In this document: positions 43,920 through 52,980 of the stretch, piece by piece
How positions within the stretch are numbered: the stretch's first letter is position 1
Layout of the letters: every line of letters starts with the position of its first letter
Assembly: GCA_001664505.1 (NCBI GenBank)
Contig: CP011806.1
Coordinates: 1,092,400 to 1,156,399, forward strand
Length of the DNA: 64,000 nucleotides
Source of the DNA: Acidobacteria bacterium Mor1
GTDB taxonomy: Bacteria; Acidobacteriota; Polarisedimenticolia; Polarisedimenticolales; Polarisedimenticolaceae
Reading direction: 5' to 3'
Notes under the pieces: model-generated
Told to the model about the DNA's origin: nothing
What the model saw: the letters and a program-made list of their open reading frames with translations, nothing else
Databases searched by the model: none
Made by a program: the position numbers and the translations under genes

Positions 43920-44965
43920 AGCAGGTCCCTGCGCCCCCTCTTTTCCAGTTCCTTCACGACATCGCGAACCCGCTCGGATTGATCGTTGCGAACCACGAGC
44001 AGCGCGTCGGGGGTCTCGACGATGCTGACGTCGGGAAGGCCCACCACCGCCACGAGCTTCTCCGCACCGAACACCGCGGTCCCTTCGCTTCCGACCAGGA
44101 CCGGGCTGCGGTCGAGCAGGCCCGCCTCCTCCAGCAGTGCCGCGGCGGCCTGCCAGGAGCCCACATCGTCCCATCCTGCGTCGAGAGGAACCACCTTAAC
44201 ACCGCGGGCGCGCTCCATCACCGCGTAGTCCACCGACAGCTTGGTGGCCTTGTCCCAGGCTTTTGCCTTGCCGGCCAGCATCCGCTCGACGGCGGTTCGG
44301 ATCTCGGGTGCGGTGCGGTCGAGCTCGTCGAGGAAGCGGGTGGCGCGCCAGACGAACATCCCGGCGTTCCACAGATACGTTCCGGTCTTGAGGAATCGTT
44401 TGGCCTTGGCCAGATCCGGCTTCTCGACGAAACGGTCGACCTCGATCGGCCCCTTGGCCCGCACACTCCCCTTGCACTTGAGGTAGCCGAATCCGGTGGC
44501 CGGACGATCGGGCTTGATCCCCAGACAGCACAGATCTCCCGCTGCGGCCGCGCCCGCGGCGCGCTCGACGGCCGCCTTGAACGCGTCCACGTCGCGGACG
44601 ACGTGATCCGTGGGGAAGATGCCGACGACCGCCTCGGGATCGACGGCTGCCAGGGAAGCGCAGGCCAGGGCGATCGCCGGAGCGGTGTCCCGGGGGGACG
44701 GCTCGATGACCAGGCGGTCCGGCCGGAGTTGCGGCAGGAGTTCCCGGATCGAATCGGCAAGGGCCGCCGGAGCGACGACCCAGATGCGGGACGGTGGCGC
44801 GAGCTTGCGTACGCGACGCCAACTCTCGACCAGCAGCGGACGCTTGCCCGCCAGAGCCAGAAACTGTTTCGGTTTCCGCTTCCGGCTCTCGGGCCAGAAA
44901 CGGGTGCCGCTGCCCCCCGCCAGCAGCATCGCGTGGAAATTGGGGGCCTTCGCCCCCCTAGCCAC
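43916..44965 (-). CDS. Mannose-1-phosphate guanylyltransferase
   Basis: The enzyme makes GDP-mannose from mannose-1-phosphate and GTP. The nucleotide loop LLAGGSGTRFWPESRKRKPKQF begins near residue 14, followed by EPSPRDTAPAIALA, GIFPTDHVV and FVEKPDLAKAKRFL, all typical of ManC. GTG 44965, overlapping the epimerase stop, gives a 349-residue protein; longer versions add unrelated sequence. No isomerase domain is fused. GDP-mannose could feed the fucose-synthase-like enzyme at 61962. Confidence 0.9.
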   Translation of the reverse strand: MARGAKAPNFHAMLLAGGSGTRFWPESRKRKPKQFLALAGKRPLLVESWRRVRKLAPPSRIWVVAPAALADSIRELLPQLRPDRLVIEPSPRDTAPAIALACASLAAVDPEAVVGIFPTDHVVRDVDAFKAAVERAAGAAAAGDLCCLGIKPDRPATGFGYLKCKGSVRAKGPIEVDRFVEKPDLAKAKRFLKTGTYLWNAGMFVWRATRFLDELDRTAPEIRTAVERMLAGKAKAWDKATKLSVDYAVMERARGVKVVPLDAGWDDVGSWQAAAALLEEAGLLDRSPVLVGSEGTAVFGAEKLVAVVGLPDVSIVETPDALLVVRNDQSERVRDVVKELEKRGRRDLL

Positions 44966-45914
44966 GGTCGATCGCCTGCCAGGTGCGGTCGAGCCCCTCG
45001 AGCAGATCGATTTGCGGATCGAAACCGACGAGTTCACGCGCCTGCCCGATATCGGCCAGGGAGTGTTTGACGTCTCCGGCACGGGCCTCGGTGTACTCGG
45101 CGCTCACCTCGCGGCCGACAAGTTTGCCGATGTTGCGCATCAGGTCGTTGAGGCTGATGCGGTCGCCGCAGCCGACGTTGTAGGGCTTGCCCAGGGCCTC
45201 GGGTCCGGCATGGCAGGACTTGAGGTTCATCTGCACCACGTTGGCGATGTAGGTGAAGTCCCGGCTCTGCTCGCCGTCGCCGTAGATCGTCGGCTTCTGC
45301 TCCCGGGCCACGCAGGTGAGGAACTTGGGGATCACCGCGGCGTACTCGCTGTTGGGATCCTGGCGCGGGCCGAACACGTTGAAGTAGCGCAGCGCCACGG
45401 TGGGCACACCGTAGAGCTGGTGGAACAGCATGCAGTAGCGTTCCGCCGCCAGCTTTTGCAGGGCGTAGGGCGAGATCGGATCGGTGGCCAGGGTCTCGAC
45501 CTTGGGTAGCGTCGGGTTGGCGCCGTAGACCGAGGACGAGGAGGCCGCGACGAAGCGCTTGACGCCGACCTCCCGGGCCGCCAGCAACAGGTTGAGGGTC
45601 CCGTTGACGTTGACCTCGTGGGAGCTGAGCGGATCGCGCACCGAGCGCGGCACCGACGGGATCGCCGCCTGGTGCAGCACGTAGTCGACACCCTGCATCG
45701 CCTGCTGGCAGACATCCCGGTCGCGGATATCCCCTTCCATCAGCTCGAAGGAACCGCCGCCGTCGGAGGCCCAGCTCTCGACGTCGGTCAGGTTCTCCCG
45801 CCGCCCGGTCGAGAAGTCGTCGAGAACGCGGACGTCCTGCCCGTCACCCAGAAGGGTCTGGGTCAGGTGCGAGCCGATGAAACCGCCGCCGCCGGTTACC
45901 AGGTACTTGGCCAT
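44958..45914 (-). CDS. NAD-dependent sugar epimerase (WbpP/UDP-GlcNAc 4-epimerase-like SDR)
   Basis: The 318-residue protein has GGGGFIGSHL near the N-terminus, LHQAAIPSVPRSVRDPLSSHEVNVNGT (typical of WbpP-type 4-epimerases), the catalytic SPYALQKLAAERY and ALRYFNVFGPRQDPNSEYAAVIPKF. It probably interconverts UDP-GlcNAc/GalNAc or their uronic acids. ATG 45914 has GGGGAG upstream. It starts 3 bp after the UDP-glucose dehydrogenase gene. Confidence 0.87.
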   Translation of the reverse strand: MAKYLVTGGGGFIGSHLTQTLLGDGQDVRVLDDFSTGRRENLTDVESWASDGGGSFELMEGDIRDRDVCQQAMQGVDYVLHQAAIPSVPRSVRDPLSSHEVNVNGTLNLLLAAREVGVKRFVAASSSSVYGANPTLPKVETLATDPISPYALQKLAAERYCMLFHQLYGVPTVALRYFNVFGPRQDPNSEYAAVIPKFLTCVAREQKPTIYGDGEQSRDFTYIANVVQMNLKSCHAGPEALGKPYNVGCGDRISLNDLMRNIGKLVGREVSAEYTEARAGDVKHSLADIGQARELVGFDPQIDLLEGLDRTWQAIDRG

Positions 45915-45916
45915 GG

Positions 45917-47224
45917 TTATCTCCCCACTCCGACGTAGCTGAAGCCGCGGGACAGCATGGTCTCGGGCTCGTAGACATTGCGCAGATCGATCATCACCGG
46001 CGACTTGACCAGGGACTTGACCCGGTCGAAGTCGAGGCCGCGGAACTGGTTCCACTCGGTGGCCAGCACGATGGCGTCGGTGCCCTCGATCGCCGCGTAC
46101 TCGTCGTCGCAGTAGGTCACGCCGCTGCGGTCCTTCTCGGCCTTGGCGGCTTCCATTCCGGCGGGATCGTAGGCCTGCACCTTGGCACCGGCCTCGATCA
46201 ACCGGTCGAGGATCAACATCGCCGGAGACTCGCGCAGATCATCGGTATTGGGTTTGAAGGCCAGCCCCAGAAGTCCGAAGGTCTTGCCGGCGATGGAGCC
46301 CCCCGCAGCCTTGGTGATCTTGTCCATCATCGTCTCGATGCGGTCGTCGTTGACCCGGATGACCGCGTCGACGATTTTCAGGTCGCCTCCGGCGTCCTGG
46401 GCGATGCTCAGCATCGCGCGGGTGTCCTTGGGGAAACAGGACCCGCCGTACCCCGGACCGGGGTGCAGGAACTTCGAACCGATCCGGTTGTCGAGCCCCA
46501 TGCCCTTGGCCACCGCGTGGATGTCGGCGCCGAGCCGCTCGGCCAGGTCCGCCATTTCGTTGATGTAGGAGATCTTGGTCGCGAGGAACGCGTTGGACGC
46601 GTACTTGATCATCTCCGCCGTGACGACGTCGGTAACGACGAACGGGGTCTCGATCAGGTACAGCGGCCGATAGAGGTCGCGCAGGATCGCCGCGGCCATC
46701 TCGTCCTCGACGCCGACCACGACCCGGTTGGGGCGCATGAAGTCTTCGATCGCGGAACCCTCCCGGAGGAACTCCGGGTTCGAGGCCACGCTGAACTTGT
46801 GCTCGCCGGTGCAGGATTCCTGCATGATCTCGCGCACCATCTTGCCGGTGCCTGCGGGCACGGTGCTCTTGGTCACGACGACCTTGAACGAGTTCAGGTT
46901 CTCACCGACCGCCTTGGCCACGGCGCGCACGAAGGAAAGGTCTGCGCGGCCGTCGTTACCCTGGGGCGTGCCGACGGCGATGAACACCACGAGCGAATCA
47001 CGCACGCTGGCCTGGAGGTCGGTGCTGAAGTGCAGCCGTCCGGCCTTGACGTTGCGATCGATCATCTCGTCGAGGCCGGGCTCGTAGATCGGCACCTTGC
47101 CGTCCTTGAGGGCGGCGATCTTGCTCTCGTCCTTGTCCACGCAGATCACGTTGCTGCCGAACTCGGCGAAGCACGTCCCGGTGACGAGCCCAACGTAGCC
47201 GGTTCCGACCACGCAGATATTCAT
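45917..47224 (-). CDS. UDP-glucose 6-dehydrogenase
   Basis: This enzyme oxidises UDP-glucose to UDP-glucuronate with two NAD. The 435-residue protein begins MNICVVGTGYVGLVTGTCFAEFG and has VGTPQGNDGRADLS, the TKSTVPAGTG segment, SNPEFLREGSAIEDF and catalytic cysteine in YGGSCFPKDT (about residue 260). Its product feeds the UDP-xylose synthase and the next epimerase gene. It overlaps that gene by 4 bp. Confidence 0.95.
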   Translation of the reverse strand: MNICVVGTGYVGLVTGTCFAEFGSNVICVDKDESKIAALKDGKVPIYEPGLDEMIDRNVKAGRLHFSTDLQASVRDSLVVFIAVGTPQGNDGRADLSFVRAVAKAVGENLNSFKVVVTKSTVPAGTGKMVREIMQESCTGEHKFSVASNPEFLREGSAIEDFMRPNRVVVGVEDEMAAAILRDLYRPLYLIETPFVVTDVVTAEMIKYASNAFLATKISYINEMADLAERLGADIHAVAKGMGLDNRIGSKFLHPGPGYGGSCFPKDTRAMLSIAQDAGGDLKIVDAVIRVNDDRIETMMDKITKAAGGSIAGKTFGLLGLAFKPNTDDLRESPAMLILDRLIEAGAKVQAYDPAGMEAAKAEKDRSGVTYCDDEYAAIEGTDAIVLATEWNQFRGLDFDRVKSLVKSPVMIDLRNVYEPETMLSRGFSYVGVGR

Positions 47225-48213
47225 GACGCATTACCTCCAGTGCGAACTTCTCGCGACCCGGTGTCTGTCCGGTCGCGGTACCATGCGAGAAAGAGCTCCA
47301 GACCTCGATCGAAGTCGGTGCGGGGTTGCCAATCCAGCTCGCGGCGGGCGCGGCTGATGTCGGCGCAGGTCCGGTCCACGTCGCCGGGCTGCATCGGCAG
47401 ATAGCGAATGCGGGGCTCGACTCCCAGGCCCGCGGCGATCTTGGCGATCATCTCGCTCAGCCGCACCGAGCCGGAGTTGCCCAGGTTCCAGATGTGATAG
47501 TGCTCCGCCCGGTCGTAGGCGCGGACGATCCCGTCGACGATGTCGTCGACGAAGGTGTAGTCCCGCGCCGAGCTGCCGTCGCCGTACTGATCGATCTCCT
47601 GCCCCTCCGCCATCATGCGGGTGAACTTGTGGATCGCCAGGTCCGGACGTTGGCCGGGGCCGAACACCGTGAAAAAACGCAGGCACGCCACCTTGATGCC
47701 GAAAAGGTGGTGATGGGCGTGACACAGCACCTCACCGGCCTTCTTCGTCGCCGCGTAGGGAGACACCGGGTGGTCGACGGCGTCATCCTCGGAGAAGGGC
47801 ACCTTCTCGTTGTTGCCGTAGACCGACGAGGACGATCCGAACACGAAGCGATCGACCTCGTGGCGCCGGCAGGCTTCGAGCAGGGTCGTCGTCCCGGCGA
47901 GATTGACCGAGGTGTAGAGCTCGGGTTCCTCGATCGAGGGCCGCACTCCCGCCCGGGCCGCCAGGTGGATCACCCCTTCGACGGCGCAGCGGGCGAACAG
48001 CGCATCGACCGTGGCGCGATCGCGAATATCGCCTTCGACGAGCTCGAAGCCGGAGCGGCTTTCGAGCTCGGCCACATTGCGCTGCTTGATCGCCACGTCG
48101 TAGAACGGGTCGTAGTTGTCGAGCACGACGACCCGGCGGCCTTCGTCCAGCAGCCGCCGAACGGTATGGGAGCCGATGAAACCGGCGCCGCCCGTGACCA
48201 GGATGCTTCCCAT
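47221..48213 (-). CDS. NAD-dependent epimerase (UDP-glucuronate 4-epimerase-like)
   Basis: The 330-residue SDR opens with [19 protein letters not shown] and LDNYDPFYDVAIKQRN, the latter a mark of UDP-glucuronate 4-epimerases, as is HLAARAGVRPSIEEP. The catalytic YAATKKAGE and FFTVFGPGQRPDLAIHKF follow. It would convert UDP-glucuronate to UDP-galacturonate, acting directly after the overlapping dehydrogenase gene. Plain UDP-glucose 4-epimerase activity is the alternative. Confidence 0.88.
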   Translation of the reverse strand: MGSILVTGGAGFIGSHTVRRLLDEGRRVVVLDNYDPFYDVAIKQRNVAELESRSGFELVEGDIRDRATVDALFARCAVEGVIHLAARAGVRPSIEEPELYTSVNLAGTTTLLEACRRHEVDRFVFGSSSSVYGNNEKVPFSEDDAVDHPVSPYAATKKAGEVLCHAHHHLFGIKVACLRFFTVFGPGQRPDLAIHKFTRMMAEGQEIDQYGDGSSARDYTFVDDIVDGIVRAYDRAEHYHIWNLGNSGSVRLSEMIAKIAAGLGVEPRIRYLPMQPGDVDRTCADISRARRELDWQPRTDFDRGLELFLAWYRDRTDTGSREVRTGGNAS

Positions 48214-48221
48214 GCCGCGTC

Positions 48222-49535
48222 CTAGAGCTTGTGGATCTTGCGCCGGCCGGCCTTGACCTTGCCGGTGGCGTTCCGCGTGTCGAGAACCAGCGGCGAATGC
48301 CGCACGACCCAGTTGAAGTCGTAGTCCGAGTGGTCGGTCACGATGATGACCAGGTCGGCCTTCTTCAGGTTCGCCTCGGTCAGCGCCGTGCGCCGGCAGA
48401 CGCCCTCCTCCAGCTTGACCTGGGCGTTGAAGGGGTCGTGGAACTGGATACGGGCACCCCGGCGCTGCAGCAGGTTCATCACGTCCAGTGCCGGTGACTC
48501 ACGCACGTCCCCGGTGTCGCGCTTGTAGGCAACACCGAGTACCAGGATCTTGGACCCCTTGATGCTCTTGCGCCGCTCGTTGAGCAGGCGGGACGCCCGG
48601 CGAACCACCACCTCGGGCATGCCGCCGTTGATCTCCGAGGCAAGCTCGATGAAGCGGGCCGAGTAGTTCAGCGTCTTGAGCTTCCACGAGAGGTAGTGGG
48701 GATCGAGGGGGATACAGTGCCCGCCGATTCCGGGGCCCGGATAGAAGCGCATGAAGCCGAAGGGCTTGGTCGCTGCGCCGTCGATCACTTCCCAGACGTC
48801 GAGATTCAGCTTCTCGCACATCAGCGCGACTTCGTTGACCAGCCCGATGTTGACCGCCCGGAAGGTGTTCTCCAGCAGCTTGATCATCTCGGCGGCCTGG
48901 GTGCTGGTCACCGGATGCACGGTCTCGATGGCGGTGCGGTAGAGCGCCGCCGCGATCTCGGTGCAATCCGTGGTGGTTCCGCCGACCACCTTGGGCGTGT
49001 TGTGGGTTCCGTAGGTCTTGTTGCCGGGATCGACCCGCTCGGGAGAGAAGGCCAGGAAGAAATCCTTGCCCGCGCGCAGCCCCTTGGCCTCGAGGCGCGG
49101 ACGGATGATCTCCTCGGTGGTCCCGGGATAGGTGGTCGACTCGAGCACGATCAACTGACCGGCACGCACTTCCTTGGCGATCTGTTCGACCGACGAGACG
49201 ATGTACGAGATGTCTGGATCGCGGGTCTTGCGCAGCGGCGTCGGCACGCAGATGAAGATCGCGTCCATCTTGCCGGTGCCCCGGTAGTGATCCTGGGCCT
49301 TGATCAGACCGTCCTTGACCAGCGGGCGCAGCTCGCGGGTCGGAACGTCCTCGACGTGAGACCGCCCGGCGTTGACGCCGGAGACCTTGCGGCTGTCGAC
49401 ATCGATCCCGACTACCCGGAACCCCTGGCGCGCGAACTCGACGGCCAACGGCAACCCGACGTAGCCCAACCCGATCACACCGATGCGCGCCTTGCGCGAC
49501 TCGATCTTCCCGATCAACTGCTTGGAGGCATCCAT
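48222..49535 (-). CDS. UDP-N-acetyl-D-glucosamine dehydrogenase (WbpA type)
   Basis: The 437-residue enzyme oxidises UDP-GlcNAc or a similar HexNAc to the uronic acid. Motifs are IGVIGLGYVGLPLAVEFARQG, ICVPTPLRKTRDPDIS, LESTTYPGTTEE, FSPERVDPGN, and catalytic cysteine in PGIGGHCIPLDPHYL. These differ from the UDP-glucose enzyme downstream. First gene of the long minus-strand polysaccharide operon, preceded by a leader hairpin. With the WbpP-like epimerase it could provide UDP-GalNAcA. Confidence 0.94.
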   Translation of the reverse strand: MDASKQLIGKIESRKARIGVIGLGYVGLPLAVEFARQGFRVVGIDVDSRKVSGVNAGRSHVEDVPTRELRPLVKDGLIKAQDHYRGTGKMDAIFICVPTPLRKTRDPDISYIVSSVEQIAKEVRAGQLIVLESTTYPGTTEEIIRPRLEAKGLRAGKDFFLAFSPERVDPGNKTYGTHNTPKVVGGTTTDCTEIAAALYRTAIETVHPVTSTQAAEMIKLLENTFRAVNIGLVNEVALMCEKLNLDVWEVIDGAATKPFGFMRFYPGPGIGGHCIPLDPHYLSWKLKTLNYSARFIELASEINGGMPEVVVRRASRLLNERRKSIKGSKILVLGVAYKRDTGDVRESPALDVMNLLQRRGARIQFHDPFNAQVKLEEGVCRRTALTEANLKKADLVIIVTDHSDYDFNWVVRHSPLVLDTRNATGKVKAGRRKIHKL

Positions 49536-49553
49536 GACTGGCTAATTTCCCCT

Positions 49554-49571
49554 CGGGGGATCCGTCCCCCG
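49554..49571 (-). promoter_or_regulatory. Perfect leader hairpin upstream of the polysaccharide operon
   Basis: CGGGGGA and TCCCCCG form a 7-bp stem with a 4-base loop 18 bases before the first ATG (49535). It has no T run, so an effect on translation or RNA stability is more likely than termination. A TATATT string 30-40 bp further upstream could be a -10. Confidence 0.4.
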
Positions 49572-49706
49572 GCACTAGGTGGTGCAAGCCGTAAAATATA
49601 GGAAGATCGCTGTTTGGGCGCCATGGTCCCGGGGTGAAATCGGGGCAAAAGTCGGCGGGATCGCCACGCCGCCGCAACCGCCTCGTGGCGTCGGACGGAT
49701 CCGGGC

Positions 49707-51011
49707 CTAGGGAGCCGCCTCGGGCCGCCGCGATGAAGCCCTGCCCGACCGGCTGCGAGGGGACGTCCCGGGGGTGCGGGCGGGCGCCCGCCAGTGCCGC
49801 TTCTGCCCGGTGACCGACTCGAGAGCGGCCCGGATCCCCTCGACGTTGCGTTCCACGCTGTACCCGGCGATGAGCTCCCGGGCCTCCCGACCCATCCTGG
49901 CCGCGAGGCCCCGGTCGGTGAGAAGGTCCCGAAGGTGGCCCGCCAGCTTCCCGGCGTCGCCCCGGGGGAAGACGAATCCCGTGCGGCCGTGCTGGACCAG
50001 ATCGTCCCGGCACCCGACCCCGTCGCTGACCAGCGCCGGGCGGCCGAAGGTCATCGCCTCGTTGACCACCAGCCCCCAGCTCTCGCCCCGGTCGGAGCAG
50101 AGCACCAGGCAGTCGGAAGCGGCGTGGTAGCGGCCGACTGCCGACTGGTTGACGAACCCGAGCATGTGGAGCCGCGGTCCCAGCAGCGGCCGGGCCGCCT
50201 GCTCCAACTCGCCGCGCAGGGGGCCGTCCCCCATCACGATCAGGTGCAGGTCGGGGCAGGGCCCGAGGATCTCCAGGGCCTCGGCCAGCAGCAGCGGAGC
50301 CTTCTGGCTCGAAATCTTGCCCGAATACAGCAGGACCAGCGCCTCCGGGGGGATGCCCAGTTCTTCCCGGATCGTGTCCCGCTGGGGCAGAAAACGCGCT
50401 CGCTGATCCTCGAACAGCGCGTCGTCGATGCAGTAGGGAGTGTCGAAGATGCGGCTGTCGTCGACCCCGAACTCGTGGAAGTGGCGGCGCATGTACTTGC
50501 CGATCGAGAGAAAGGCGTCGATCCGGCCGTAAACCCGGCGCAGGGCGAGTCGCCGCGCGGTGCGCTTGAGCAGCGGCCTCGGGTCCCCGGTCTCGTCCCG
50601 GTTGTTGCCCCGGAAGAGGATCGCCGTCCCGCTGCGCCGCGCCCCCTCCATCGCCTGGAGGTAGAACAGCCGGGCGTATCCCGGCACCAGTAGGGCGTCG
50701 AACCGGGCCTCGCGCAAACGATCCCGGATCTCGGGGGCGTTGAAGACCAACATCCGGCGCAGCAACCCGGGCTCGGCGGCGCTGTTGCTCATGGTGGCCC
50801 GGTTGCCCAGCACCGTGTACGGATACCCCTCGAGCAGGGGTACGTCCCAGGCCATGGTCACCCCGAACTGGGGCGAATAGGTCGGACGGACGTTGTCATC
50901 GTTGGCGTAGAAGACGTGGAGGTCGATGTCCGGCTGACGAGCCAGGCAGCGAAACAGGGGGACCTGAACCTGAATCGGGTGGGTCGCGCAGGCGGCCAAC
51001 CGAATCGCCAT
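49707..51011 (-). CDS. Glycosyltransferase family 4-type protein
   Basis: The 434-residue GT-B glycosyltransferase begins IRLAACATHPIQVQVPLFRCLAR. The C-terminal donor domain shows LLYSGKISSQKAPLLLAEAL, LHMLGFVNQSAVGRYHAASDCLVLCSDRGESWGLVVNEAMTFGRPALVSDGVG with the E-x7-E-like pair, and GFVFPRGDAGKLAGHL. It transfers a sugar from a nucleotide donor in the cytoplasm. The last 35 residues are basic and disordered. It lies upstream of the operon in the same direction, 171 bp away. Confidence 0.9.
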   Translation of the reverse strand: MAIRLAACATHPIQVQVPLFRCLARQPDIDLHVFYANDDNVRPTYSPQFGVTMAWDVPLLEGYPYTVLGNRATMSNSAAEPGLLRRMLVFNAPEIRDRLREARFDALLVPGYARLFYLQAMEGARRSGTAILFRGNNRDETGDPRPLLKRTARRLALRRVYGRIDAFLSIGKYMRRHFHEFGVDDSRIFDTPYCIDDALFEDQRARFLPQRDTIREELGIPPEALVLLYSGKISSQKAPLLLAEALEILGPCPDLHLIVMGDGPLRGELEQAARPLLGPRLHMLGFVNQSAVGRYHAASDCLVLCSDRGESWGLVVNEAMTFGRPALVSDGVGCRDDLVQHGRTGFVFPRGDAGKLAGHLRDLLTDRGLAARMGREARELIAGYSVERNVEGIRAALESVTGQKRHWRAPARTPGTSPRSRSGRASSRRPEAAP

Positions 51012-51095
51012 CGTTGAACCTCGGGGGCTAATGCGCTAATCGCAAACCTGCCGAAGTCTAACAAAGACCCTGCGAATTTAGAACGACTCTTTGAG

Positions 51096-51111
51096 CCCGG
51101 AAAAGACCGGG
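51096..51111. other. Hairpin between mlaD and the glycosyltransferase gene
   Basis: CCCGG and CCGGG enclose AAAAGA just past the mlaD stop in the minus direction. No T run follows on the minus strand, so it is at most a weak 3' end signal for the mla operon. Confidence 0.3.
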
Positions 51112-51112
51112 T

Positions 51113-52234
51113 TTATTCCTCTTTTTGGCCTTCTTCCTGGAGCTCGATCCCCTTCTTCCGATAGCGCCGCAGCAACCAGCGCATGAACTTGCTGTCGTTG
51201 ACCCCGGTGGTGATCGATTCGGCGCCTTCGTAGACCCCGCGCTCGTTGATCAGGGCGCCAATGGTGCCCTCGCCGCGATTGATCTTGTCGGTGATCTCCC
51301 GCAGGTTCGCCAGGGTCGCGCTGAGGTCCTCGGCGGTCGACCGGGAGAACTCCTCGTCGTGGATCAGCTTGGAGAGCAGCCCGTCGCCGGTCTCGATCTT
51401 CTCGGCGGTTCGGGAGAACGAGGCGGAGGCCGTACGCAGGTTCTCGGCAGCGCCGCGCAGTGGGCCGTCCTCGGCCAGCAACTCCCGCAGCGAGGTCTTC
51501 TCGGCGCCGACCTCGCCCAGGAGGCCGGCCAGGTCTTCGATGGCGCTCCCCAGGTCGTCCACCTTGCCCGCGAACTCCTGGTCGTAGAGCAACCGGCCGG
51601 CAAAGCCCCGGCCCGACCGGATCTGGCCGGTGACCTTCTCGAGGTTGTTGAGGATGCCCTGCAGATCGTCGAGTCCCTTGCGACCGAACTCGGGGTTCTG
51701 GATCATCTCCCCGAGCAGGCTCTCTCCCCGCTCCAGCGGCTCGAGAATGCCCTTGAGCGACTGGGTCACGTCGTTGAGGTTGTCGGCGATGTACTCACCC
51801 TGCTCCAGCAGCCCCTCCTCGTCGAGCAGCGGGATCTCGGCGTTGGCCGGCAGCGGAGCGCTGTCCGCCGTGCCCGTCACGATCTCCACGTACTTCTCAC
51901 CGGAGAGCAGCTGCAAGATGCGCAGAGCCGCCCGGGACCCTTCGCGAATTCTGGGCGCATGAAGATTGTCCACACCGAGAACCACCTCGATCCCCTCGGC
52001 GGCGGTGTCCGTTGGCAGCCGCACCTTGCGAACGGTGCCGACCTGCACCCCGGAGATCATCACCGGCGATCCCTGTCGCAGGCCGATGGTGTCCGGGAAG
52101 ATCACCCGGTAGTCGGTCTTCTGGGCGAAGAACGCCGACTCCTCACCGACCACCATCACCGCCAACGAGAGGATGGACAGCGCCAGCGCCGCCACCACGC
52201 CGATGGTCAGGTCTCTTCCGCTACGCCTGGGCAT
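51113..52234 (-). CDS. MlaD-like MCE-domain protein
   Basis: The 373-residue protein has one N-terminal helix (about 8-30), then the MCE domain starting YRVIFPDTIGLRQGSPVMISGVQVGTVRKVRLP, and a long helical tail with repeats of DDLGSAIEDLAGLLGEVG-type heptads. MCE proteins form hexameric rings in the periplasm that carry phospholipids between membranes. It overlaps the ATPase gene by 14 bp. It is longer than E. coli MlaD (183 residues) because of the helical tail. Confidence 0.93.
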   Translation of the reverse strand: MPRRSGRDLTIGVVAALALSILSLAVMVVGEESAFFAQKTDYRVIFPDTIGLRQGSPVMISGVQVGTVRKVRLPTDTAAEGIEVVLGVDNLHAPRIREGSRAALRILQLLSGEKYVEIVTGTADSAPLPANAEIPLLDEEGLLEQGEYIADNLNDVTQSLKGILEPLERGESLLGEMIQNPEFGRKGLDDLQGILNNLEKVTGQIRSGRGFAGRLLYDQEFAGKVDDLGSAIEDLAGLLGEVGAEKTSLRELLAEDGPLRGAAENLRTASASFSRTAEKIETGDGLLSKLIHDEEFSRSTAEDLSATLANLREITDKINRGEGTIGALINERGVYEGAESITTGVNDSKFMRWLLRRYRKKGIELQEEGQKEE

Positions 52235-52970
52235 AGCCGCCTCCTTGCAGAAAGTCCCGCAACAGGGGTTCCTCGGAACGTTTGGCTTCGTCCACCGTAC
52301 CGTCGAAGCGAATCCTCCCCTCGTGGAGGAACGCCATGCGGTCTCCGACCATCAGGGCCGATTGGATGTCGTGGGTCACCACGATCGAGGTCACGCCCAG
52401 CCGGCTCTGCAGGCCGCGAATCAGCCGGTTGATCGCGTTGGATGTGATCGGGTCGAGGCCGGTGGTCGGCTCGTCGTAGAGCAACCCCCGGGGGGCGAGG
52501 GCGATCGCCCGCGCCAGCGCGACCCGCTTGCGCATCCCGCCGGAAAGATCGGCGGGCATCAGATGCTCGACGTTCTCCAGTTCGACCATGCCCAGCACCT
52601 CGGTGACCCGGTCGGCCACGGCGTCGGACGTCATGTCCGTGTGTTCGACCAGGGCGTAGGCAACGTTATCGAACACCGACATCGAATCGAACAGCGCGCC
52701 GCCCTGGAACAGCATGCCGACCTTCTTGCGGGTGGCCCGCAGTCCGGCCTCGTCCTGTTCACCGACGGATACGCCATCGACGAGCACCTCGCCGGAATCG
52801 GGCAGGTGCAGCCCGATGGTGTGTTTGATCAACACCGACTTGCCCGAACCGGAACCACCCAGGACCACCAGGGTCTGCCCCCGGGGAACCCCGAGATCGA
52901 CGCCACGCAGCACCTGCTTCTCGCCGAAGCTCTTGTGCAGATCCCTGAACTGGATGAAGGGTTGTTCCAA
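52221..52970 (-). CDS. MlaF-like ABC transporter ATPase
   Basis: The 249-residue ATPase energises the Mla lipid transporter. It has Walker A LGGSGSGKSVLIKH near 38, signature DLSGGMRKRVALARAIAL, Walker B GLLYDEPTTGLDPI and the switch histidine in VVTHD. It lies between mlaD and mlaE, 10 bp from the permease gene. Confidence 0.95.
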   Translation of the reverse strand: MEQPFIQFRDLHKSFGEKQVLRGVDLGVPRGQTLVVLGGSGSGKSVLIKHTIGLHLPDSGEVLVDGVSVGEQDEAGLRATRKKVGMLFQGGALFDSMSVFDNVAYALVEHTDMTSDAVADRVTEVLGMVELENVEHLMPADLSGGMRKRVALARAIALAPRGLLYDEPTTGLDPITSNAINRLIRGLQSRLGVTSIVVTHDIQSALMVGDRMAFLHEGRIRFDGTVDEAKRSEEPLLRDFLQGGGYAQA

Positions 52971-52980
52971 CGCCGCCGCC

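Noticed and set aside
49620-49640. Sigma-54-like GG-N10-GC on the minus strand upstream of the polysaccharide operon
   Set aside because: Only the GG and GC dinucleotides and part of TGGC match; the TTGC block is CAGC. It is too weak compared with P1 and P2.
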